From: Cheiracanthium punctorium
Lineage: Eukaryota > Arthropoda > Arachnida > Araneae > Cheiracanthiidae
Length of the DNA stretch: 64,000 bases
Direction: 5' to 3'
Assembly (NCBI GenBank): GCA_038373885.1
Contig: JAWZYV010002522.1
Span: 62,001 to 126,000 of the forward strand
Positions 23,465 to 35,500 of this stretch are shown piece by piece; position 1 is the first letter of the stretch; every line of letters begins with the position of its first letter. Under the pieces are notes generated by a model. That model worked only from the letters and a program-made list of their open reading frames with translations, searched no databases and had not been told where the DNA came from. Made by a program: the position numbers and the translations under genes.

Positions 23465-23740
23465 CCCATTCGTGCCTGGATATTTTTGCGACTTTCTTCG
23501 ATTTTTGCTAACACCAGCAGTAATTGATAAATTTCTGATGTCAACTTTTTGAACAAGGGATGATTTCATTTAAAATCATTATGTATAAAAATTGAAATGT
23601 CAACATCTTACTTGTCCATATTAAAATATTTTGTGGAATTGAAGTTCAATACTCGCGAATAAAGGCTAGGAAAAATAAATAGCGTTTTCGACTAATAGAG
23701 AAAATGCCGTCCCAAAAAAGGGACGCTAGGCATAAATGGG
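23465..23740. mobile_element. piggyBac-type MITE
   Basis: TTAA flanks both ends (23461-23464, 23741-23744). Ends are CCCATTCGTGCCTGG and inverted CCCATTTATGCCTAG. CCC-starting TIRs with TTAA targets are characteristic of piggyBac. The 276-bp body is non-coding. Confidence 0.85.
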
Positions 23741-23744
23741 TTAA

Positions 23745-24824
23745 AATACTAACCATAAAACACTAACTTAATAAAGCTTACTTAAACAAAAGTATAAACA
23801 AACATAAATAAAGACTTAAACAATCACGTTGAACTAAAAAAAAATGAATTTAATATTAAAACTAGTAATTTTAAAAGTCCTTAAAAAATGCTCAAATGTG
23901 GAAAATCTAGTTAGAATAAATAAGATAAATTCAATATCCCCAGTTCAAGAGTTATTTTTGAAAAATGATAGAAAAATTAATCATTTCCTGTAAAATATGA
24001 TTAATAATTCTTCGTAAAAAGTAAATTACGATACTTTATTTATTTCATTTTTTATACTTTAAGTGCCAAGAATACAATTTAAAAGTAAGAATATATATTT
24101 ATATATATAGTATATTATATTATATTATATAAAATATAAAATTATTTAATATAAATTATATTATTAATTATTCGTACGGTCAAATGTTTTAGGATTATAT
24201 TTATATAGAAACATGAATTAAGCAATGTCTACTTTAATTCAAGAAGGATGCGCAATATCTCCTTCAATTACTTCCCAAAGTGAACGAAAAGCATCAGTAA
24301 ATAGGAAATTTAAAAAGACTACCGTTATTGAACATCAATTGGTATTTGATTTTCAATACCAGCAATTTCAAGCATTTATTACCTGTGAAAGAAAGGATAT
24401 TCCACATCTTTTCCTAAACCTGTTGGTGCAATTATATGCACAACACGACTTGGGCATGATGATGTTTAAAGTTAATTAAGAATAAATAAATAAATAAGAT
24501 GCTGGAATAGTGGCGAACATAACCATAAACCATGATCAAAACGCTGCTTTCTGCCACTATCATGGGCGATGCCACAGAAGATATTTGGCAACAAGAAAAA
24601 CCGCTTACTAGCATACGGATGCGTGATCTAGTTATTCCTATATCTATGCATAGTGCATAAGGAAACGTTACCGGGTGTGACTGTATTTAAAATTACGCCA
24701 GGAAGAGGAATTTCAGCAGAAAATGACAAAGGCAGGCACTAAAGGGCAATATTGTGTGGATGGGTGTACACTAGAGCACGCATACAGGCCGATGCTGATA
24801 ACGCTGCGTCTAACGTAACTACAG
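23745..24824. other. AT-rich non-coding stretch
   Basis: Includes a TATATTATA-type AT satellite at about 24090-24175. An 84-codon frame (24225-24479) lacks any domain I recognise; no gene is called. Confidence 0.45.
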
Positions 24825-24835
24825 GAGGTAGAGGG

Positions 24836-25890
24836 CATTCATTCGACAACTTTTTAAAGACCAGCCGGGATCCACCGACAAAAGATTAACGCGTTAAACC
24901 TCAAAACCCACCCCCACATAAGGGAGAGAGAACGTTTCTGCTTACGTCTATTCCAATATATTGATTACCCTGTTCTGCGGCAAAAAACGTAGTTGTGAGA
25001 GCCGGCCTCAATAGTCTAAGAGCCAGCGACCGCCTGACCTTCGTCATAGTATAAAAGCTGAAACTTTCTCTGCGCGAACCCCCCAACAGAGGTAGGAACA
25101 ATCGGCCACTATAAAGTTTGGATGATCGTGGCTTTGGCAGGTAACAGACGGCAAAGGAGTATAAAATTGCAGAAAATTTTCGTCATTTCATGAAGCTTAA
25201 TTTTTTTATATGTTCTTCTTCGCAGTACTAGAAATCACTTTATCCCTTGCCAGACACACTTCCATCGTGGCAAATCCCCGCCAGACAATCTCAAAGTCAT
25301 GGAAAACTGTTGTGTTCGTAAACTCCCGCGACGAAGTACGTCAAGCGGTCACAAAGTGCCAAGCACATTTTATACTGCTACTTCTGAACTTTCTTGCAGC
25401 GTGCTCGTAATAGAATTACGTTTTTCAAGACTTTGAGGCTGTCTGGCGGGGGTTTGCCACGATGGAAAAGTGTCTGGCAAGGGATCAAGTGATTTCTACT
25501 ACTGCGAAGAAGAACATATAAAAAAATTAAGCTTTATGAAATGACGAAATTTTTGGCCATTTTATACACCTTTGCCACCTGTTACCTGCCAAAGCCACGA
25601 TCATCCAAACTTTATAGTGGCCGATTGTTCCTACCTCTGTTGGGGGGTATGCGCAGAGAAAGTTTCAGCTTTTATACTATGACGAAGGTCTGGCGGCCGC
25701 GGGCTCTTGCTCTATAAGGCCCGTGCTCATGCTGCGGGCGATGTCGGGAGCTCCAAAGGTAAATTAATGGATTCTCCCGTGAAATCTTCCGTCCCGTCTC
25801 TACAGTGCGTGAGGGGGGCGTGGTTTTTTGGTTTCACTGGCTAGCTTTTGTCGGTGGATCCAGAATGGTCATTAAAATCCCTTAAATATT
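24836..25890. repeat. long inverted repeat (foldback), arms ~450 bp
   Basis: The left arm is about 24836-25306, the right arm about 25420-25890, the loop about 113 bases. Blocks 25036-25075 and 25651-25690 are identical in inverted orientation over 40 of 40 bases; 25088-25147 and 25579-25638 over 60 of 60. Outer parts are more diverged but still pair (17-base block GGATCCACCGACAAAAG at 24868). No transposase is present. Candidates: a foldback or long-TIR non-autonomous transposon, or a hairpin-RNA source. The spurious frames inside are mirrored by the arms. Confidence 0.85.
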
Positions 25891-25905
25891 TCGATTACAA
25901 TGCCC

Positions 25906-26890
25906 TGCAAGTGAAAATTGACCATTAAAAAACTCCCCTTACCCCCTGGATTTGCGACAGTTGCCTGCACCATGAGGAACAGCCCAAACGAGGCAGCCAA
26001 TGACCTTACAACAACTCCAGTCCCTTTGTTTAGATGCCATCCTTCTGTATGCCTGGGGAGCAGAAAGGCAGAAGTTCGGTGCTCGATGGACGTTCGCTCT
26101 ACCAGTGGTTTCTTTCAAAGAAATTCAATATTTAGCGTGTTCTCAAATTCGACCGACTCAATCAGGGGGTAATAGAGGGCATTAAGAGAATGAAAAGTTA
26201 ACATAGAACATAGTGTCGCAAACCACGTAGAGGGTGAAAATCGAGAAAAACACATGCAAGTTCCGAAGTCACCCTGGAACGATAAAAGTACAATTGCTAA
26301 CAACAAATAGATTTATTTGAGTAGGTATCCGCCGAAATCGAATTTCGGCCAAAAACTCAATAATAAAAATAATTGCAAATCTTGTGCGCTATACATTTCT
26401 GTTTCTAAAACCGTTGTCTTTCTTATCCAACGACGTTTGGAATTGAAAATAGCCATTTTAAAGCACATCAGCTGTGAACTAACATCAGAGAATGGGCATC
26501 ACATAAGAACTTTAAATGCATTTTTCTCAGTACTTTGTTTATCCCTCCCCCCCCCCACTATTAACATAGTAATTTCTATATTAATACAGATTTTTTTTTT
26601 TTTTTTTTGAAGTCGTTAGTATATGTTTAAAATATTATTAGCTACGAAATGACCTAAAATATTTGTCTTCAACTAAAATATTGCTTCTAATTTAAAGTTT
26701 CTTGTTGGCAACAGACCCTGAATTTGAAAAAAAATGCATATTTATTCACGCACAATTGGCCATATTTTATTTAACTGTTAAAATTTTTCGTTACTTCAGA
26801 TATCATTGTCATATATACCTCACTCTTAAAAAGAATTAAGATTCATGCAGTACAATCGCGTGTACAGTGTTAAGCTGTTTTGAAAGTTTA
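25906..26890. other. non-coding stretch
   Basis: Several overlapping frames up to 97 codons, none with a recognisable domain. T-run near 26590. Confidence 0.4.
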
Positions 26891-26891
26891 C

Positions 26892-26893
<2 letters not shown>

Positions 26894-26930
<37 letters not shown>
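26894..26930. repeat. poly(A) run of 37
   Basis: Uninterrupted A37, a possible retroposon tail, though I cannot identify a body to its left. Confidence 0.9.
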
Positions 26931-26931
<1 letters not shown>

Positions 26932-27058
26932 AATTTCTCACAATGCATGACAGTTATAAATATTTCTTTCTGGGTAATTTTCTTTTTCTATTCTACAATT
27001 TACCTGAAAATTATTTTAAAAATTTAAATTGTAACTTTTAAAAAAATGTCCCGAACGC

Positions 27059-27185
27059 ATACCAAGGTAACGCATACCTTGGAGTTTTTGGAAGAAAGAC
27101 TTTTTAAAGGATACAAACGCGTATTAACGTTACATCTGCAGAAAAACGCCCAGAACTCCAGGCAGCTAATCGACAACTGCGCGAG
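27059..27185 (+). repeat. dispersed structured repeat F, copy 1
   Basis: CCAAGGTAACGCATACCTTGG folds on itself (7-bp arms). It is followed by ACGCGTATTAACGTTACATC and AACTCCAGGCAG. The same order occurs at 49492-49615 with compensating differences in the first hairpin. A 60-codon frame covers it but I do not trust it as a gene. Confidence 0.6.
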
Positions 27186-27217
27186 AAGCCATAACGCTGG
27201 ACCTGGAACACTTCAGC

Positions 27218-27378
27218 CAAGGCTATAGCCAGGAGTGGGGATCGTTGGGATGTGATCCCCCTCCCCTTTTCCGAAATTTTAGCAGTTTTTCGAATGCGTT
27301 CATTATGGAGATCAATTAAAGTTGAAAAAAGTTTAGCGCTACATAACCCAAGAAACTTTTTGTCTGCCTATGGCCTTG
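27218..27378. mobile_element. hAT-type MITE with perfect 8-bp TSD
   Basis: Perfect 8-bp duplication ACTTCAGC (27210-27217, 27379-27386). Ends CAAGGCTATAGCCAGG and inverted CAAGGCCATAGGCAGA. 161 bp, non-coding. Confidence 0.9.
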
Positions 27379-27447
27379 ACTTCAGCCATCTCAAAATGCT
27401 TAGTTATTACTCTTAATTTACTCGGCCATTTTGATTGGTTTGGACTA

Positions 27448-27596
27448 TCGTATTAGCCCGAATATAACGTGGTCTCGAAAATAACGCGACGCCGAAAATT
27501 TTCATCAAGATAGTTAGAAAAATCCTATATTTAGACCTGGTTTTTAACTTCAAATGGTCAGTCAAAAATAACCGCGTTTTATTCGGGCAATTACGG
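27448..27596. mobile_element. TA-flanked MITE
   Basis: Left TCGTATTAGCCCGAATATAA and inverted right CCGTAATTGCCCGAATAAAA, with TA on each side. Non-coding, 149 bp, Tc1/mariner-type target. Confidence 0.8.
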
Positions 27597-27599
27597 TAG

Positions 27600-28135
27600 T
27601 TTGAAAAGATGCAAGTTTAAAACCATGGGGGCCTAATTGGGGGCATATTACTGTTGTCTTTACTCGTTAGCATAATGATACATTTCGTAGTATAGTGGGG
27701 ATTGGCTATATTATTATAATGTTAAAATACTTGATATCCTGAAAAATGACCCTCCGCTATCTCAAAAAAATGTACCCATTTAGGCAGCCATTATTTAAAC
27801 AAAATTTGATTTCTCAAGCTGCACTACTGCACTTACACTACAAAAAGCTAAAGAACAGTAGCAGACATGAAATTTTCAGAAAAAAAGTATTAAATATAAA
27901 TCAGAAAATTCCTACATACGCTTCAGGTGTTAAACATTTGATACGCGATGTATACATAGCGAGAATCAAAAAAAAATTTCTATCCAATTCTGTGGGTTCT
28001 TTTTCCCCCTTCGAAAAAGTCATAACGGGTACAGGTTAAAACTTTGTTACAGTGTACACAGTGCTTCATGTAGAAAGAGTACACAAACCGGAGAAGGTTT
28101 TGAGGTTTCGATATATATATATATATATCTATCTA
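27600..28135. other. non-coding stretch
   Basis: A 97-codon frame (27746-28039) is lysine-rich and shows no known domain. (TA)n near 28112-28140. Confidence 0.4.
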
Positions 28136-28143
28136 TATATATA

Positions 28144-28313
28144 CAGGGGCGTAGCCACGGGGGGGGGGTAGGGGTTCATAACCCCCCCCCCATGAGGAAA
28201 TTTTTGCCATACAAAATGTATATTCTTCACTCCCTTATCACACACATGTATGCATATATGTGAGTTGCAGTAGTCGTAACCCCCCCCATGAAAAATTTCT
28301 GGCTACGCCCCTG
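28144..28313. mobile_element. hAT MITE, CAGGGGCGTAGCCA family, copy 2
   Basis: Inverted relative to copy 1; both ends are CAGGGGCGTAGCCA-type. TATATATA flanks each side, compatible with an 8-bp duplication but uninformative because the insertion is in a TA microsatellite. Confidence 0.85.
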
Positions 28314-28321
28314 TATATATA

Positions 28322-29357
28322 TATACATGATCAAGTGTCATATGAAATTAATTTTATTTCTCCGAACAACTACCTCAATGTCATAACTTTTAATTTTCTT
28401 ATCGCCTTTTGTTAGAGAGACATGAAAAAGCAAAACATGTGTAAAAGGACATATGTGTTACGTACTGTGACAAGATGGGAGAGAAGAATTACTAAGATTA
28501 TTTTTTAAAGTGTCGATTAAAAGAATCAGCCATTAAAAAATCAATCGAAATTAAGAAATTCTAGTAAGTTCATTTTTCCAAGACACAGACACTCATCTGG
28601 TAATAAATAGCCAGCTCAACAGCTTAAAAGAAAAATATTTTCAAAGCTGAAGAAATTTGAAAAAAAAAAAAATGAATAAATACATATCTGCATGCTTTCG
28701 CTGTATTAGTACTTTTTATTTACAACAGATGGCGACAGCAGAACTTTTTTACAAGAGACCTATTACATAATTTGAATTTGAAAATAAAGTTATTGAATCA
28801 TTTTTTTCAGAAACGCTGAAAGTAGGAACCTATTTTCACAACAAAAAGATGTAGTACATTTGTTGTTACTCTCAATTTAAAAATTTTTTAACATTTATAA
28901 AATTATATATGTGGATTTAGTTTCTAAAATTTTCTTTCCCTTTGCAGCAAATTGCAAACGAGCATCAATTGTTTTAAATTTAAACTTTTTCTATATTTCC
29001 TTAAGTGCTATGATTTTTGCTCTTGTTTTTGTTTTATTATATACATATATATGTGTGAGTGTGTATAAGTGTGTGCGATAAAAAAAGAATTTTAATAAAA
29101 TATAGTGCTTTTTACTACTATAACTACAAAAGATGGCGACTCTATACCATAGCGACAGATAAAGGCTTCTTTGCAAAGGCCGCGCGCGAGCGCGTATTCG
29201 AAAATTTTCTTAATGCGGATTGATTCACATCCATCCAAGTAACATTTTAAATTTACCTGCTGGGCTGTCAAAAAAATTAGCTGTATCATGATATTCGTTA
29301 AAACGCTACTCTACTACTGTACTACTGACTTCATTCACGGAGTATCCTTCCATAAAT
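28322..29357. other. AT-rich non-coding stretch
   Basis: No gene recognised; short reverse-strand frames only. Confidence 0.45.
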
Positions 29358-29365
29358 ATTGGATG

Positions 29366-29782
29366 CAGTGGCGCACCCAGGATTTTAGTTTAGGGGGGGC
29401 TGAGCTGAAAATACTGCTGAACTCGGTTATAATGAGATCGATAATAGTTACAACCCTCTTATAACGTCAAAATATTCTGTACCACTTGATTTGTCCATAC
29501 AGCACAAGCCCACAAGCAAAAACTCATTATAGAGTCCTAAATAATTATCTGATCTTTTCAGTGATATTGTAACCGACTTTAACAGTGTTTCATAAACTCT
29601 CTGTAAGTATTTATTTAAAAACTAACATCTTTTTAGGTAAAAAATACTTTAGAAATAATGTGAAGACAATAAATAATAATAATAGTAATAATTCATTAGT
29701 GACAATTTTCATTTTTTTTGAAGTTTTTCACTTCTAAATGTCCACCGTTAGGGGGCGCTAGCCCCCCCGTGGGTGCGCCTAT
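29366..29782. mobile_element. hAT-type MITE, CAGTGGCGCACCCAGG family
   Basis: CAGTGGCGCACCCAGG at the left matches the inverted right end ATAGGCGCACCCACGG. Flanks ATTGGATG and GTTGGATA share 6 of 8 bases. Non-coding, 417 bp. Confidence 0.8.
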
Positions 29783-29790
29783 GTTGGATA

Positions 29791-30152
29791 GTTTTATGAT
29801 TGTTAAAGCTATAAAATGTGTATTAAAAATGCTGCATATGTCTAGCTTAAGATATTTTCCTAATTTTTTCATAATAACTGTGTGATTCGAAAAAAATTAT
29901 GAGATTTATGTACATTAATACCAATAAATTTATTATTCAACGCACTTCAAAATTTTCAGAATCGCTCTTTAAAAGCTGTATTCAGAGCCGGATTAGCCAT
30001 ATAGAAGAAGTAACAAATACTACGAGCCCCTGCGCCTTTAGCTTGAAAGTTTTCATTTCCTCCGTACTCGCCGAAGACCTTTTTTTTTTTTTTTTCTTTC
30101 AGCAAAAGATAATTATCGTAATTTTTCTTACTTTCTTTCTATTTTTGTTTTG
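29791..30152. other. non-coding stretch
   Basis: CAGAGCCGGATTAGCC at about 29983 resembles a hAT end, but no partner was found. No gene. Confidence 0.4.
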
Positions 30153-30160
30153 CACTAGGG

Positions 30161-30392
30161 CAGGGGTAGCGAACCAATAGCACGCGTGCCATTGATAGCA
30201 CGCGACCCAATATTTTGGGCACGCCACCTATCAAAACGGTTTGCATTTTAATTAAAAATAACAACGGTCACTAAGAGGTATCACGATCTAACGGTCACTA
30301 AGTCAAAATTATTTGACGGCACGTCTATAGCCTCATTAAACATTTCTTTAGAAAAAAATGGCACGTTGATCCATAAAGGTTCGCCACCCCTG
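30161..30392. mobile_element. hAT MITE, CAGGGGTAGCGAACC family
   Basis: Perfect 8-bp duplication CACTAGGG (30153-30160, 30393-30400). Ends CAGGGGTAGCGAACC and inverted CAGGGGTGGCGAACC. CGGTCACTAAG is repeated inside. 232 bp, non-coding. Confidence 0.93.
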
Positions 30393-30666
30393 CACTAGGG
30401 TATTATTTCGTTCAGTTCCAGATTTTTGTCCACGCGATTAGACATGATTTGTAGACAAGTTTTGTAGGCATGAACTGCCTCGGTGAACATCTTTTTAAAT
30501 GTGTTTGCCAGATAACGTGGAGGTGAGAGAGAATAAAATGTTGAAAGTCACACGAGGTTATAGATTTCAATTCCGAAGATGTGTTTTATGGAACAAGAAA
30601 AATAAACATGGCATACTCATGGATTATGATAACCCTTCCAAACAGTATTTAAAATTTTGAAGTATA

Positions 30667-31883
30667 CACTGTCTACCATTAAGTATTTGGACACCTATGC
30701 AAATGACGATATCTGCGGTCCTGAGGTACGTCACGGCCTCCGCCGGTATATATCGTGCAGGAAACAGCATCGGCATTAGTCGCATGCAAGATGCCGCGCA
30801 GTTCGGAGCTCTCTGATTTCGAAAAAGGTATAATTATCGGGTATCACAAATGTGGCCGATCCTTAAGGGACATATCTAGCGATCTGAAGTACCCAAAATC
30901 GACAGTGGCCTATGTGATTAAGAAGTGGTAGGTGAACGGTGATTGTCGGAATGTGCCCCGAGTCGGCAGACCAACGAAACTGGGAGATAGAGACCGACGA
31001 GTGCTGTCCAGAGAAATTCGGAAGAACCGCACCCAACCGATGGCCCTCATCCGCGAGGAGTTTCAACAGGCATCCGGGAGTATTGTTTCAATGAATACAT
31101 CCGTAAGGAAGCACATCTGCTTGGTTTTTATGGTCGTGCTGCTGCCCATAAGCCTTGGATCACAAAGTCCAACCGCGCTGCTCGGTTAATGTGGTGCAAA
31201 GCCCATCGAAATTGGACCGTGGATCAGTGGAAACGGGTTCTTTGGAGCGACGAATCAAGGTTCACCCTTTACCGTTCGGATGGCAGGGTCTGGGTCTGGC
31301 GTCTGCCTGGAGAACGGCTCCTGCAAGAATGCAATGTGCCAACAGTCAAGTTCGGCGGAGGTGGAATTATGGTCTGGGGGTGTTTCTCCTGGTATGGACT
31401 GGGACCCTTGGTCCCCATTCATGGTAAGCTCAACGCCGATGCCTACTGCAGTATTTTGGATGACAATGTGCCTCCTACGTTGTGGCCGTTTTACGGGTTG
31501 GACGTCTGTTTCTTTCAGGACGACAATGCCAGTTGTCATGTTTCGAGGTTAACCAAGGCTTGGTATGGTGCCAATGCAGTTCATCGAATGGACTGGCCTG
31601 CCCACAGCCCAGACCTGAACCCTATCGAGAATCTCTGGGACGAGTTGGACGCCGAATTAAGTTGTGCACTACCCGTCCAAAATCGATGAAGGAACTTCTA
31701 TGTCTACTCCAAGCCGAGTGGAAGACAATACCACTAGCTGTAATACAAAGACTTGTGGAAAGTATGCCCCGGAGGGTTCACGCTGTAATTGCCTCTCGTG
31801 GAGGCTCTACCAACTATTGATTTTGGATAAAGTTAGTTTTTCTTTTCTATCACAGGTGTCCAAATACTTACTGGTAGACAGTG
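30667..31883 (+). mobile_element. Tc1-like transposon
   Basis: 1217 bp. Ends begin CACTGTCTACCATTAAGTAT and, inverted, CACTGTCTACCAGTAAGTAT, one mismatch over about 29 bases. TA on both sides (30665-30666, 31884-31885). The uninterrupted minisatellite unit at 32034-32055 shows the empty site: GAAGTA, then CA in place of TA, then the continuation, which fixes the TSD. Confidence 0.95.
30791..31820 (+). pseudogene. Tc1-like transposase, decayed
   Basis: Cut-and-paste transposase of the IS630/Tc1/mariner superfamily, now inactive. The start MPRSSELSDFEKG leads a helix-turn-helix region (LRDIS, KSTVAYVIKKW). A TAG at 30929-30931 stops it after 46 codons. The frame resumes with GRPTKL, shifts near 31110, and continues as [18 protein letters not shown] with SDESRF (first catalytic Asp), then QDDNASCH (second Asp) and [14 protein letters not shown] (third acidic residue). 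A second frameshift near 31655-31665 moves to the C-terminus ending SRGGSTNY. All three catalytic positions survive, but one stop and two frameshifts preclude a full protein. Total length, about 340 codons, is normal for the family. Confidence 0.92.
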
Positions 31884-32170
31884 TAGTTGGAATATGCTTG
31901 GCGAGGATTGTAAAACAGTTTCAGTAGGCGATTTTAAGATCGATTTCGATTCCAAAGAGATGTATTTTATGGTACAAGAAAGACAAACACACGCTGATGG
32001 ATTATGATGCCCCTTCCAAACAGTGTTTAAAACAGTGAAGTACAATTGGAATATGCTTAGCGAAGATTGTAAAACAGTTTTAGTAGACGATTTTAAGATA
32101 TATTTCGATTCCAAAGCTGTGTTTTATGGAACAAGGGAGAAAAATACGGTACACTCTTGAATAAGGATAC

Positions 32171-32500
32171 ACTTTCCAACTTGATAGAATAAGGAAAGTA
32201 AATGGGGAGAACGCATGGATTATGAAACGCTTTTAATATATAGCACTTTAGTGCGTATTTAAAATGTCAGAGTGTTTGAGATTTTATTTTTTATTTTTTA
32301 TAAGACAATTTTTGAAGCTCTATTATGGAACTGTAAATCATTTATAGCTAACTCATTGAAAGAATATACGTATAGACAAAAAGGTTTGCGAATGAAATTA
32401 AGTCTAAACGAGTATTAGAGAATATTAAAAGTCAACAAAATAATAATGAAGGCAGTAATTCTGCCAATAATTCTCATTTGGCTGTGTGCGAGAATCCGTA
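32171..32500. other. non-coding stretch upstream of BEL/Pao remnant
   Basis: No copy of the 36666-36880 LTR is visible here, so the element seems 5'-truncated. Confidence 0.5.
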
Positions 32501-35500
32501 TAAAACGATTTCCTCACGACTTCCTAAAGTTGAACTGTATTAATTTGGCGGTGAATTAAGAGACTGGTCAACTTTCTGGAATCAGTTTAAAAACATACAC
32601 GAAAATAAAAATTAAACTAATTGTGATACATTTCATTACTTAGTTCAGTTGACAAAAATTAAGTCGGAAGCTAGAGAGCTTATTGAATCTTTCCCTATTA
32701 CTAATGAAAACAACCCTTTGGCGATAGAAAGCTTAACTGAATGATATGGACGAGGAGAACTATTAATTGAATTTTATGGACGCGAATTGTTAAAACTTAT
32801 TTTAAATAACGCTACTAAAAAGAAACAAGATTCTTTAACCCTTTAACGAGCAGTGTTCCCGCTCTGGGAACACCAAACTCTGACGTTTTGACTGTTGCCA
32901 GTCACGAAGAATAGAATTGATTTCTATAAAAATAGTTGCCTGTGACATAGCTTTAGATCATGATGTCATTTGTAATGACATTTCTAGTGTAAAAAATGGT
33001 TCTTGGACACATGAATTGAAAGCGAAAATGATACTCTTACCCGATGTTCAAGAAAACGCAGGCCCATTGAGGTACTTTTGGGTGCAGACGTTGCTGGTAA
33101 ATTAATTACTGGTCGACGAGTAGAATTAGAGACAGGCTTAGTAGCATCAGAAACCAAGTTACGAGGACTTTGATGGGTAAAGTACCCCGATATACCGACA
33201 AAAAAGATGCAAGTATAAATATGATAACCATGTTATCTCTGATATTTCTGTTTCTTCACTGTGGGAGCTGGAACTGCTTGGTATACGGAATCCCACTGAG
33301 CAAAATTCAAGAGAGGAAACGGAAAAAGCTGTTATGTTTAATTTTCTAGAAACAGTTCGAAAAAAGGAAGATACGAGGTCCATATGCCTTGGAAAGTGGA
33401 TCGTGCATTTCTAACAGACAATTACGAGTTGTGCTTGAAAAGACTTGAATCTACTACCAGGAAGATGGAAAAAATCGGTTTTAGAGAAAAGTATCATGAA
33501 GTCTTTAGAGAATGGTTAGAAGAAGGAGTTATTGAGGAAGTTTCTGGAAAAGAGTTACCTCTTGCTACCCATTACCTTCCACACCGACCCGTCTTCAAAG
33601 AAACATCCACAACATCTTCAATGAAGATAAGACCGTCTTCGATGCCTCTGCTAAGATTCAAAATCATCCGTCACAAAACGACTGTTTGGAGACTGCAAAT
33701 AATTTAATCGAATCAATTCCTTCTATTTTGGCGAGATTTAGACTGAAAGCAATCGATGTAATTTCAGACATCCGAAGAGATTTTCTACAAATATCTTTAC
33801 ATGAGAAAGATCGAGAGTTCGTAAGATTTCTTTGGTATGACAATGAGGGTAATATACGAACTTACCGTCACGTCATGCTCGAGTTGTCTTTGGCGTCACC
33901 AGCATCACTTTTCTGTTAATGGCGGTTATTAACTACCATTTATCAAAAGAATCAATAAAAGAACGTTACTTTGAAGAATTTCTTTAAAACTTTCAAGATA
34001 GTTTCTATGTCGATAATTGCGTAAGTATAGTGTACAAAATAATCTCGAACTAGAAATATTCTTCGAATCTGCAATTAATGTAATGAAAGAAGGAATGTTT
34101 GATCTCAGAGGGTCGGAAAGTTCTGCCATCCCTGCATCTTCAGAAAGTACATCACCAGTGTTAGGACTGATTAGGGACAGAAATTTAGATACCTTCGAAA
34201 TAGACTCAGAATCTTTGAAATTTGATGAAAGAGAAAAGATAACTACAAGGAAAATACTTTCACTGGTTAGTCAAGTAGTTGATCCCATAGGTTTTCCTTG
34301 CACCTGTTATGATTCAACCTAAGATTTTGCGACAAGCCACTTGGAAAACCAAAGAATCATGCGATGATGAAGTGAACGATGGAATAAAGAAGAAATTTTT
34401 AAAATGGGGAAAACAGATAAAATACTTCAAATATATAAAAATTCCCCGATGGCTAGGTGTGATGGAGGAATCCAATTTAAGTATCCATACTTTTGTCGAT
34501 GCCAGTTAGCACAGCTTATGCGGCATGCATTTTCTTAAGAAGTGAGTCCAGTATGGGCTCAGTAACCGTTCAGTTACTTCAAGCCAGATCACGAATAACT
34601 CCATTGAAGACTATTACTGTAGCACGTCTTGAACTAATGGCCACTACCATCGGCACAAGACTGTTTAGTTCTGTGAAAGAAGCTCTGAAACTTCCCAACA
34701 TCAAGACTTACTTTTGGACCGATTCTTCCACAGTACTTACGTGGATAACTCGTCGAGAACAGTGGTCGGTATTCGTTACCAACAGAATAAGTGAGATTGG
34801 AACAGAATAAGTGAGATTGGACAAATTCGGAAGATTGGTTCCATATTTCGACTGACCAGAATCCAGGAGACATTTTATCAAGAAGTTCTGGACTTAAACA
34901 ACTTCATAAACGCAAGTGGTGGCAAGGGCCAGCGTGGTTGAAGAATTCGAAGGAACAGTGGCCAAAGCCAGCGGTAAATATTAACGAGAAAGAAGTGGAG
35001 ATAGAGAAACGAAAGTCAGTCATCTCTGCTAATAACACAGAGCTCGATTCAATTTCATTACAGTTAGCCAGAAGATTTTCTACATTTTCAAAGATGATTA
35101 GGGTTATGGTTCGGGTACTGCGTTTTCAACCAAAGGCCAGAGACTTAAGAAAATGTACGGAACTTAAAAATGAAGAATTGTTAAATACACAAAAAATTAC
35201 TTTCCGTATAATATAAAAGGAATGTTACTCTAATGAAGAAACACGAAAAAATTTGAAAGGTCTTCTAATATTTGAAGATGAAGAAGGAATTTTACGGTTA
35301 AAGTCCAGATTGATAAAAGAGGAAGTATTGAAAGATTTTATTTATCCAATGATTCTACCATCGAAACACCTGTCAGTGAGATTTACAACCTAAGAGCATC
35401 TTGCTAACAAACATGCTGGGTCATTAACTCTCCTGACTATTTTACGTGAAAAATTTTGGATAGCGAAAGAGAAAAGGACTGTCCGGAGTGTTATCAAAGA

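Larger units (their letters stand above)
30545..32170 (+). repeat. 159-bp minisatellite, about 2.6 units, split by a Tc1
   Basis: TTGGAATATGCTTRGCGARG starts units at 31887 and 32046, period 159. An earlier partial unit (30565-30664) carries TTCCGAAGATGTGTTTTATGG-type and CCCTTCCAAACAGTATTTAAA words. The Tc1-like element at 30667-31883 interrupts the first unit boundary. Frames across it are repetitive and spurious. Confidence 0.85.

Noticed and set aside
24225..24479. An 84-codon frame considered as a possible host exon.
   Set aside because: No splice context, no domain and no second exon that would join it.
25210..25410. A 66-codon frame within the long foldback.
   Set aside because: It crosses the arm-loop boundary and has no domain; it follows from the inverted repeat.
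31833..32114. A 93-codon reverse frame with an internal peptide repeat.
   Set aside because: The peptide repeat is produced by the 159-bp minisatellite; not a gene.
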